This document shows, piece by piece, positions 1 through 6,482 of a DNA stretch of 14,417 bases (its first letter is position 1; every line of letters starts with the position of its first letter). The DNA is from Verrucomicrobiaceae bacterium UBA7681 (lineage in GTDB: Bacteria > Verrucomicrobiota > Verrucomicrobiia > Verrucomicrobiales > Verrucomicrobiaceae): NCBI GenBank assembly GCA_002482965.1, contig DLGZ01000024.1:1-14417 (forward strand), given 5' to 3'. The translations under genes and the position numbers were made by a program. The notes under the pieces were generated by a model. The model was not told where the DNA came from. It did no database searches and saw nothing but the letters and a program-made list of their open reading frames with translations.

Positions 1-921
1 AATCTCACCACTCAGATGGGCAATCAGATCCACTCCTCCATCGAGTACCGCATGGGCACAGGTCTCATCAAAGCTGGAGCGATCGGCAAAATCAAAGAGG
101 TCTATTCATGGGTCGGCGTGACGGGCAATGAGCGCACCCGCATGTTCCAGCCACCGCCCTCGGCTCAGGCACCGGCAAATTTGGACTGGGATCTCTGGAT
201 CGGTGCCGCACCCATGCGCGACTATGCTCCCGCCTACCATCCCTTCATCTGGCGTGACTGGCAGGACTTCGGTGGCGGCGGCCTCGGCGACTTCGGCTGC
301 CACATCATGGACCCCGTCTTCACCGCGCTCGATCTGACTGCACCGATCAGCGTTCATGCCAAAAACAGCGGCATCAACAACCAGATCTGGCCCACGCATG
401 AGACGATCAACTACGTCTTCCCCGGCACCGAGTACACCGCAGGCAAGACCATGAAGCTCACCTGGATGGATGGCGGCCTGAAACCGAGCCACAAGCTCGC
501 TCAGATGCCAGGAGACGTCGATCTCCCCGGCAGTGGCTCGATCTTCATCGGCGAAGGCGGCACCATGGTGCTCGCCCACGTGGCCGGCCCGCGCTTGTAT
601 CCGCTCGACAAGTTCACCGGTTTCAAATATCCGAAGGAAGAACCCCGCAGCCACTGGCACACCTGGGTGGATGCCTGCCTCGCCAGCAAGAAGACCAGCG
701 ATGGCTTCCACTACGCCGGACCGCTGGCCGAAACCGTGCAGCTCGGCAACGTGGCCACACGTCTGGCCATTCCGAAGATCGATCCGGTCACGGGCCGCAT
801 GGAGGAGGCAAACAAAGTCCTTGAGTGGGACGCCGCCAATCTGAAATTCACCAACGCGCCTGAGGCTGACAGTCTGCTCACGAAAACCTACCGCAAAGGC
901 TTCGAGGTTGCGGCAGCGTAA
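1..921 (+). CDS. Gfo/Idh/MocA family oxidoreductase, C-terminal part (5' truncated by window)
   Basis: The reading frame is open from the first base (N-L-T-T-Q before the first Met at 16), so the start and the N-terminal NAD(P)-binding Rossmann fold lie outside the window. The visible 306 residues form the C-terminal alpha/beta domain of this NAD(P)-dependent sugar/polyol oxidoreductase family. Seen directly: the opening TTQMGNQIHSS segment, and GDFGCHIMDP at about residues 96-105 of the fragment, a signature of the large PVC/Bacteroidetes branch. The GDFGCHxxD Asp/His residues probably line the substrate pocket. In Verrucomicrobia these proteins often carry a Tat signal, but that region is missing here. 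The substrate cannot be read from sequence. The gene ends in TAA and is followed 28 bp later by a strong terminator, so it is the last gene of its transcript. Family assignment is firm; specificity is unknown. Confidence 0.92.
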   Translation, partial: NLTTQMGNQIHSSIEYRMGTGLIKAGAIGKIKEVYSWVGVTGNERTRMFQPPPSAQAPANLDWDLWIGAAPMRDYAPAYHPFIWRDWQDFGGGGLGDFGCHIMDPVFTALDLTAPISVHAKNSGINNQIWPTHETINYVFPGTEYTAGKTMKLTWMDGGLKPSHKLAQMPGDVDLPGSGSIFIGEGGTMVLAHVAGPRLYPLDKFTGFKYPKEEPRSHWHTWVDACLASKKTSDGFHYAGPLAETVQLGNVATRLAIPKIDPVTGRMEEANKVLEWDAANLKFTNAPEADSLLTKTYRKGFEVAAA

Positions 922-949
922 AGTATCCCCAATCTCCTGATCTAAACAG

Positions 950-988
950 ACGCGCGCTGAACTTAAAAATTCAGCGCGCGTTTTTTTT
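950..988 (+). terminator. Rho-independent terminator after the oxidoreductase gene
   Basis: A perfect 12-bp stem pairs 950-961 (acgcgcgctgaa) with 970-981 (ttcagcgcgcgt). The loop is 8 nt (962-969), and eight T residues follow at 981-988. The stem is GC-rich at its base and the T-tract lies on the plus strand, so it terminates the transcript from the left. The A-run in the loop is too short to make it convincingly bidirectional. Confidence 0.93.
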
Positions 989-1033
989 GATGGCAATTGA
1001 GTGGCTGGCGTAGTTATTGCGTCAGACATTGAT

Positions 1034-1597
1034 ATGAATTCGGAAAACACCAACGAATCATCATCTTCCCTCAGTGGAAGCCTCCTGCTCGCCTCACCGG
1101 CCATGCGCGACTCTAATTTTGCCCGCTCCGTGGTCTTCATGGCGGCGCATAACGAGAAAGACGGAGCCTTTGGCTACATTCTCAACCGGCCACTGGAGCA
1201 GTGCGTCGCCGATCTGCTGCCAGATCAGGATTTAGGTGCGCTCGGTGATGTGCCCGTGTTCATGGGCGGACCCGTTTCGACCGACAAGCTGGCCTTTGCT
1301 GCGCTGCATTGGAACAAGCGCCGCCGCACCCTGCGCTGCCAGACGCACCTCTCAGTGGCAGACGCCCTGCATGCACTCAGCCTCGGTCATGATGTGCGCG
1401 GCTTCGTCGGCTACTCCGGCTGGAGCGGCGGCCAGCTTGAAAGCGAGCTGGAAATCCGTTCTTGGATCACCGCAGACGCACGTCCGCTGGTGCTCACCGT
1501 TGAAAAGCCGACACTGATGTGGTCGGCTATTCTCAAGGACATGGGCCCCGTCTATCAAGTGATGGCCGGCGTGCCCGAGGATGTGGGGCTGAACTGA
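1034..1597 (+). CDS. YqgE/AlgH family protein (DUF179)
   Basis: A member of the YqgE/AlgH family, whose molecular function is unresolved; AlgH was first linked to alginate regulation in Pseudomonas. Diagnostic segments are visible in family order: SGSLLLASPAMRD...FARSVVFM near the N-terminus, GAFGYILNRP, the VFMGGPV motif, and near the end GYSGWSGGQLESEL. The length, about 187 residues from ATG 1034, matches the family. I prefer this ATG because family homology begins shortly after it; a GTG at 1001 in frame would add 11 residues unlike the family. Neither start has a Shine-Dalgarno. The gene lies just past the upstream terminator, so it needs its own promoter; none is obvious. Its TGA is two bases from the stop of the convergent 893-residue protein gene. 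Confidence 0.93.
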   Translation: MNSENTNESSSSLSGSLLLASPAMRDSNFARSVVFMAAHNEKDGAFGYILNRPLEQCVADLLPDQDLGALGDVPVFMGGPVSTDKLAFAALHWNKRRRTLRCQTHLSVADALHALSLGHDVRGFVGYSGWSGGQLESELEIRSWITADARPLVLTVEKPTLMWSAILKDMGPVYQVMAGVPEDVGLN

Positions 1598-1599
1598 TC

Positions 1600-4281
1600 C
1601 TACTTCGTAAACTCCTTGTCGATCGCATCCAGATACTTCGAGATCGGATCAGTGCGTGGCGGAAGCTCCTTCTGAATGGTGGCAGGCAGATTGAGGAAGT
1701 CGTCGAACTTGCCGGAGAGGCGGCCGCTTTCACTGGCTTCAAACCAGTCGAGGTAGTCGCGCACGGCGATGGACTTCTGATAGGCGATGAGGGCAAACTC
1801 ATGCAGCGCGGCGAGGCGCTGGTCCATGTCCTTGGTCCTTCCGGCTTCGATGTCGTGCACCGCGACAAGATAGCCCCGGATCACAGGACGGAATAGAATG
1901 CTGACTCGCAGCTCCAGTGCGCGCAGTGAGGCAGTGTTGTAGGACAAAATTTTGGCGCGATCCGGGTGCTTGAGGATGTGCTGGTACTCTTCCAGCGGCA
2001 AACTCACCTTCACAAGGGCGGGCCCGGCCTCCGGGGTGGCTGCGGTGACAGCTTGGATCTGTTCAAGTGTGGCCGGCTTGGCGTTCGGATTGGTGGTCTT
2101 TGGTTTGTCCGAAGCTTTGGCAGATGATTTGGATGCCGGTTTGGAATTGGGATTGGTCGTGCGCGGCTTGCTGCTTTTCTTGACGGGAGGTCTGTCATCC
2201 TCAGCTTTCGGAGCAGGCGGTTCCTCTTTCGGGGCTTCTTCTGTCTTGCGTTTGCGGAAATCAAACAGCGGCTCTGTGGTCGGACGTGCCGCGGCAGGAG
2301 CCAGCATCTGCCATGCATCCGCCATCAGTGGCGAAATCAGCCGTGCCACATCGAAAGTGTCAGGAGGTGTGAAAAATGCCGCCTTCTCCTTGGCGGGCGG
2401 GTCCTCTTTCTTTTCTTCCGCCGGTTTCTTCCCTCCACGAAACCAGTTCATGGGATTTAGCTTGGTCGGCTTCTTCTCTTCCTTGGTTTCCTCTTTGGCT
2501 TCCGGTTCTTTTTTGACGGTGACCTTGGGTTTTTCGATGGCGGCAGCCTTCTCTTTTTCGGACGCTTTTTTGTCAGCAGGCGCAGTCACAGCCGCTTTGT
2601 CCTCAGTCTTCTTTTCTTCACCTCCGGCACCAAAGAGACGTCCCATGAAACCGGGCTTCTTTTCCTCCTCCACGGTCTTTTCTTTTTCGACCGCAGTGGG
2701 GGGCGCAGCGGCAGCCGTTTTCTCAGCGACCTTGGCGGTGCTTTCTTTGACACTCGGCTCATCCGGCGTCTTTTTCTCGTCGCTGCCAGCACCGAAAAGG
2801 CGGCCCATGAATCCAGGTTTTTTTTCTTCCTCGGCTGGCGGCTCTTTTTCGTCAGCGGTCTTGGCCGGTTTGTCACCTGCCTTGGGTTCGCTTTCTTTTT
2901 CTTTGGCATCTCCCAGGAAAAGCAGGCGGCGGATGAGGCTGCGTTTTTCTTTGGGATCCTCCACTGCCGGTTCTTCCTTGACCTCGGCGGCGCTGTCTTT
3001 CGTCTTGGGCTTGGCAGGTGCAGAAGCCGCATTGGGCGGCGTTTGAGATTCGCTTGCTGCCACCACTGGCAGCGGTGCCGGGAGGACAAACGGGTGCAGC
3101 TTCACGTTCTTCGGTACTGCGGCAGGAAGCGCTTCGTAATGAATGGTGATGGCTTCCTCGATGGCCTTGAGACTTTCGGCCGGAGTGTAGGGTTCGCCGA
3201 CGCCGGGCTTCGCCAGCGCGGCGAGCTGCAACGACCACCATTTGTTCAGGCTTGAGGCCGAGGCCGCAAAGTTTGGAAAGGCGACGCTGAGCAGTTCACG
3301 TTCGGATCGCGGATCGCTCGCCAGCGTGTTGAGGAACTTGTTCAGGTTCTGCGGTCCGCTGGGCTGGTCCACCAGCGCCAGCACCAGAGCGCAGCAGGAG
3401 GTCTCGTAAATCGTACGGGAGAGGTTGTCCATCTCCACCGGGGAGGCTTCGATGATCTCCTCGATGCCATAGACTTTACCACTGTGGAACAGCGTGGCAA
3501 ACATGGCGCTGGGTGTGGGGCTGGCACGGTAGTCCAGCGCATGCAGCACCCCGGTCATGACCCAGTCGGGCAGCAGCAGGCGTCCTTCCGGCGTCTCGAT
3601 TTTCTGATGATTGCGCAGGATGCGCTCGGCCAGCAGCGCACGTACCAGCTCCTTGCGCAGATCCTCCGCTTTGAGGCCGGGGCGTTCATTGACCGTGACC
3701 TGAAGGTGAAAGCCGCCGAAGGAAAGCTCGGAAATGGCGGTGGAGATTGGCGGGCCTTTCGACTTGGCCGCCTCCTCGCCTGTATTCAACAACACGACGA
3801 TCGGCAGCACCCACGGCTCCTTGTCATTGAGCACCTTGCGCACTTCCTGAGAAACCTCCTCACAGCGCGTGGACATGGCGCTGCGAGTTTCGAATACTTT
3901 CCCATGCACGATGAACTGCCGGCTCGTGCTGGTGGAACTGGTGACGGGGAGTTTGTCCGCAGGAGTCGACGCGCGCGGCACTTCCTCAAACCCAGGCTTC
4001 TGGGTCACGGCTTCCAGCGCCTGCATTTTGCTGGAAGAATTATCAGAGGCCGCAGGGGCGGCGGGTGGTTGCTCTGCCGCCGGTTTGGCAGCAGTTCCAT
4101 TCTGCCCCTCCGTTGGGGGTGGTGTCACGGCAGTCTTCGGTGCCTCAATGGCAGCCGCTGCTTCCTTCTGCTCCTGCGTGAGCGGCGCGGCTGGAGGTGC
4201 GGCTGTCTGTCCCACCGCAATCAGGGTGGTGCACACAAACGAAAGCACGCTCACAAGGGCGGATGGGAAACGGCGTTTCAT
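1600..4281 (-). CDS. Large exported K/E/A/P-rich protein with degenerate peptidase-MA-like N-domain and repeated FMGRLFG motifs
   Basis: I do not recognise a named family. The 893 residues start with a signal peptide (MKRR, hydrophobic core about 7-24, likely cut near VGQ-TA). Residues 120-355 read like a peptidase-MA (gluzincin) fold: KELVRALLAERIL at 210-222 takes the place of the helix that normally carries HExxH, LPDWVMTGVLHAL (237-249) that of the usual P.WL.EG segment, and YETSCCALVLALVD (292-305) that of the Y..S..A.VLYL helix. The catalytic His residues are absent, so it would be a pseudoenzyme (inference). Residues 405-755 are a low-complexity K/E/P/A linker holding two identical EEEKKPGFMGRLFGAG copies (484-499, 538-553), looser relatives at 444-460 and 600-626, and two TTNPN(S/A)KPA copies (708-716, 729-737). 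Residues 757-893 form a globular, helix-rich C-domain. The start overlaps the upstream stop as ATGA (4278-4281), so translation is probably coupled. Confidence 0.85.
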   Translation of the reverse strand: MKRRFPSALVSVLSFVCTTLIAVGQTAAPPAAPLTQEQKEAAAAIEAPKTAVTPPPTEGQNGTAAKPAAEQPPAAPAASDNSSSKMQALEAVTQKPGFEEVPRASTPADKLPVTSSTSTSRQFIVHGKVFETRSAMSTRCEEVSQEVRKVLNDKEPWVLPIVVLLNTGEEAAKSKGPPISTAISELSFGGFHLQVTVNERPGLKAEDLRKELVRALLAERILRNHQKIETPEGRLLLPDWVMTGVLHALDYRASPTPSAMFATLFHSGKVYGIEEIIEASPVEMDNLSRTIYETSCCALVLALVDQPSGPQNLNKFLNTLASDPRSERELLSVAFPNFAASASSLNKWWSLQLAALAKPGVGEPYTPAESLKAIEEAITIHYEALPAAVPKNVKLHPFVLPAPLPVVAASESQTPPNAASAPAKPKTKDSAAEVKEEPAVEDPKEKRSLIRRLLFLGDAKEKESEPKAGDKPAKTADEKEPPAEEEKKPGFMGRLFGAGSDEKKTPDEPSVKESTAKVAEKTAAAAPPTAVEKEKTVEEEKKPGFMGRLFGAGGEEKKTEDKAAVTAPADKKASEKEKAAAIEKPKVTVKKEPEAKEETKEEKKPTKLNPMNWFRGGKKPAEEKKEDPPAKEKAAFFTPPDTFDVARLISPLMADAWQMLAPAAARPTTEPLFDFRKRKTEEAPKEEPPAPKAEDDRPPVKKSSKPRTTNPNSKPASKSSAKASDKPKTTNPNAKPATLEQIQAVTAATPEAGPALVKVSLPLEEYQHILKHPDRAKILSYNTASLRALELRVSILFRPVIRGYLVAVHDIEAGRTKDMDQRLAALHEFALIAYQKSIAVRDYLDWFEASESGRLSGKFDDFLNLPATIQKELPPRTDPISKYLDAIDKEFTK

Positions 4282-4826
4282 GCGGGTGGGAAGCGGGGAT
4301 CGAGCACGAGCTTGTCCTTGGCGATGGTGATTTTGTTCATGAGGAACAAGGCCCGGATTTCCGGATCAAGCGCCTCCGCCAGCGCCTCCAGTGACGGATA
4401 GAGTGGGCGCATCATGCCACGTGGCATGTGTAGATGGCCATAGGCACCGCGCAGCAGCTCGACACGAAAGTTCTTGTCGTCGCGGCTGATGGCCAGCTCA
4501 ACGCTGGCGGTGCGCGTGTAACCTTTGATCTTCCAGATGAGAAACAACCGTGCGCTGTCTGGCTCTAGATCAAGGCGTGCGCCGTCAAATGCGATCCAGG
4601 CACCGAGCTTGCCTGGGAGTTTCCCAGCGAGCGTCGTGGCGAGGTGGCGGTTGATTTCAGCCTCGCTGATCTCCATCACCGCCGCACGTTTGATCGTCGT
4701 CTGGCGCATGATGTCCAGCAGGTCATCCACTTTGGCAGCACTTGGTGCGGCGACCTTCGGCAGATCGGCCGGCCGGTGCGCCACCCAGGCGGCTCCAGCC
4801 AGCAGGCTGATCCCAAGCAGCCGCAT
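4278..4826 (-). CDS. Small exported or membrane-anchored protein of unknown function
   Basis: Family not recognised. From ATG 4826 it encodes 182 residues; an in-frame GTG at 4850 would add eight. I prefer the ATG because MRLLGISLLAGAAWVAHRP then makes a compact signal or anchor sequence. The mature part has the segment VMEISEAEINRHLATTLAG, followed by alternating strands (FDGARLDLEPDSARLFLIWKI, ASVELAISRDD). This loosely resembles the helix-plus-beta-sheet lipid-binding-like periplasmic proteins such as DUF2140/YpmS or DUF2993, whose N-termini carry an acidic-x-x-(I/L)-N-x-x-(L/I) motif; I consider that only a weak possibility. The gene is the middle member of a minus-strand cluster: 59 bp after the FmdB-like gene (from the ATG), and overlapping the 893-residue exported protein gene by ATGA, which suggests the two are made together and may act together in the envelope. 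Confidence 0.8.
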   Translation of the reverse strand: MRLLGISLLAGAAWVAHRPADLPKVAAPSAAKVDDLLDIMRQTTIKRAAVMEISEAEINRHLATTLAGKLPGKLGAWIAFDGARLDLEPDSARLFLIWKIKGYTRTASVELAISRDDKNFRVELLRGAYGHLHMPRGMMRPLYPSLEALAEALDPEIRALFLMNKITIAKDKLVLDPRFPPA

Positions 4827-4885
4827 TGTCTGGAGCAGGTGGCGAGTCACGGCGGCGGGAGTGGGGGATGGTTGAGGACTCAGGT

Positions 4886-5197
4886 CTAGGCACCCGACGT
4901 CTTGGCAGGTGCCGACGGGGTGGCAGAGGGAGCCGGGCTGGCGGCTGGTGTCGAACTCGTGGAGGCCGCAGCGCTTTCAGAATCCTTCTTCGCCGCCGCC
5001 TTGTACGAATCACTGCGGTAGTCAGTGATGTAAAAGCCGTTGCCTTTAAAGATGAAACCTGCGCCCAGTCCGATCTTGCGCTTCACCGGACCCGGGCAGC
5101 CCTCAACAGGGCAGTCCGTGAGATGCGGATCCTTCATCGACTGTTTGGCCTCAAACTTGTGGCCGCACGTCGTGCATTCGTAATCGTAAGTGGGCAT
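4886..5197 (-). CDS. FmdB family zinc-ribbon protein
   Basis: A 103-residue protein of the FmdB/CxxC-CxxC-SSSS family of putative regulatory zinc ribbons. It starts MPTYDYECTTCGHKFE, the exact family N-terminus. The four expected zinc ligands are C8, C11, C29 and C34. The GNGFYITDYRS segment (52-62), typical of the family, follows. The tail (about 68-103) is Ala/Ser/Pro/Thr-rich and disordered, also normal for the family. An upstream extension to 5329 is open but has no family similarity, so ATG 5197 is chosen. No Shine-Dalgarno precedes it. It is the first gene of the minus-strand cluster with the 182- and 893-residue exported proteins and is divergent from the AraC-type regulator. Family known, exact role unknown. 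Confidence 0.94.
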   Translation of the reverse strand: MPTYDYECTTCGHKFEAKQSMKDPHLTDCPVEGCPGPVKRKIGLGAGFIFKGNGFYITDYRSDSYKAAAKKDSESAAASTSSTPAASPAPSATPSAPAKTSGA

Positions 5198-5343
5198 GAT
5201 GTGTTGGAAATTGCGTGCGCGGGGGTAATGAAGTGCGCAGCAGGGGGCTAAGTATGCCGCTTGGCACCCTCCGCTGCAAAAGGATTTTCCCTCTCCGGTG
5301 GGTCTTGGTCGCAATTCAATGCTCGACACCCAGCCGTCGATGA

Positions 5344-6219
5344 ATGTATTATCCGGCCATGGCTACGTTGATCCAGGAAACCGTCTTCATGACGAATCTT
5401 TATGCCACACCCGCCGACTGGCAGCGTGATTTGTTTTATTCCGTGGTGCGTGCGGGCCATTTGAAGGCAGGTTATGAGCACCGCATCGAGCGCGAAACCT
5501 ACCCAGGTCACGAGCTGATTTTCTGCCTCAGAGGCTGCGGCTGGGTCCAGGTCGCAGGCAAACGGCATGAAGTCGGACCCGGAGCTCTGCTGTGGGTGAA
5601 CTGCCATCACCCGCATATCTACGGTGCCGCAAAAAAAGATCCGTGGGAGCTGTACTGGATGCGCATTGAGGGCAGATCGTTGGATCGCATCGCCGAACTC
5701 CTGCAGGTGCGCTCACAGCCCGTGCTCGAAGGCATCAATGAGCAGGCGGTCTCGCAAGAATTTGAGCGCGCCTTTCAGCACATGAGCGGCACCCGCCCCA
5801 GCGATGCCGCACTCGCCAGCGCCGCCGTCGCCGCCATCATCGGTCTGGCATTCCACGTGCGTCTCTCTGAGCCGGGCCTCGTGCAGCCCGAACTTCCCTC
5901 CGCCGTCTCCAAGGCACTGGAGCGCATGCGCCTCTACTTCCACCTGCCCATGCGCGTGATCGAACTCGCCCAGCTCAGCGGCATGAGCGAGAGCCACTTC
6001 AGCCGCCAGTTCAAAGCCGCCATCGGCACCAGCCCCATCGACTGGCTGCGGCGTGAGCGCATCAATCAGGCAAAGCGACGTCTCATCGAATCCGATGATC
6101 CCGTCAAAGAAATCGCCCGCCAGGTCGGCTACCACGATCAGTTCTTCTTCTCCAAGGACTTCAAGAAAATGACCAAGCTCACCCCCACGCAGTTTCGCGA
6201 GCAGGAAAAGCAGCCCTAG
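5344..6219 (+). CDS. AraC family transcriptional regulator
   Basis: A 291-residue transcription factor. The N-terminal part (about 30-110) is a cupin-like AraC sensing domain: YPGHELIFCLRGCGWVQVAG then a GPGALLWVNCHHPHIY barrel segment, typical of sugar-responsive members. The C-terminal part (about 190-286) is the double helix-turn-helix: the first helix pair around VIELAQLSGMSESHFSRQFK, the linker WLRRERINQAKRRLIESD, and the second pair around VKEIARQVGYHDQFFFSKDF, closing with the classic LTPTQFR. Start is uncertain: ATGs at 5344, 5359 and 5389 are in frame; only 5389 has a weak AGGAA upstream (9-nt spacing), and it would give 276 residues. It is divergent from the FmdB-like gene across about 146 bp, and the sheath gene follows 263 bp downstream on the same strand. 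Its target is not evident. Confidence 0.95.
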   Translation: MYYPAMATLIQETVFMTNLYATPADWQRDLFYSVVRAGHLKAGYEHRIERETYPGHELIFCLRGCGWVQVAGKRHEVGPGALLWVNCHHPHIYGAAKKDPWELYWMRIEGRSLDRIAELLQVRSQPVLEGINEQAVSQEFERAFQHMSGTRPSDAALASAAVAAIIGLAFHVRLSEPGLVQPELPSAVSKALERMRLYFHLPMRVIELAQLSGMSESHFSRQFKAAIGTSPIDWLRRERINQAKRRLIESDDPVKEIARQVGYHDQFFFSKDFKKMTKLTPTQFREQEKQP

Positions 6220-6482
6220 CTGTCCTCTAAGGAATCACTGAACAAATCAACCCACCTCAAGATCTGAAGAATGCAGGGATTGAATCTGAAAAACCTCTGA
6301 GTTTTTCCATTTTCATATGGTGTTAAATCAGTAGATCCCTAAGCTTTGAATGAGTTAGGAGGGCCCGGCCCGGACGCCATTGTCCATTTGCTTCCTGCGG
6401 CATCACATTACCTATGCCTGTGACCTCAGGTGATCCCCCAAACCTGTCATAGAATCACCCATTCATTCCATAACTCACTTCT
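6220..6482 (+). other. Intergenic region upstream of the tail sheath gene
   Basis: No coding potential was recognised. It holds a short AT-rich hairpin, gaaaaac (6288-6294) against gtttttc (6301-6307) with a 6-nt loop, which is weak and unlikely to terminate efficiently. It also holds an imperfect 13-bp dyad, tgacctcaggtga (6421-6433), 50 bp before the sheath start, that could be an operator. No convincing -35/-10 pair was found and no Shine-Dalgarno precedes ATG 6483. Confidence 0.35.

Noticed and set aside
106..1140. Long open frame (about 344 codons) on the minus strand opposite the oxidoreductase gene
   Set aside because: Mirror of a GC-rich coding strand; it runs through the terminator and into the YqgE/AlgH gene, its protein has no recognisable domain, and the plus-strand frame has clear family motifs.
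1952..3046. Ser/Ala/Gly/Phe-rich open frame (364 codons) on the plus strand opposite the 893-residue gene
   Set aside because: It is the antisense of the K/E/P-rich linker (K/E codons read as F/S). The synonymous-only differences between the two 16-residue repeats show that selection acts on the minus-strand frame.
5198..5329. N-terminal extension of the FmdB-like protein
   Set aside because: The extension has no family similarity, whereas MPTYDYECTTCG is the exact family start.
6288..6307. AT-rich hairpin as terminator of the AraC gene
   Set aside because: Only a 7-bp stem, mostly A-T pairs, with a short T-run inside the stem itself and none after it; too weak to call.
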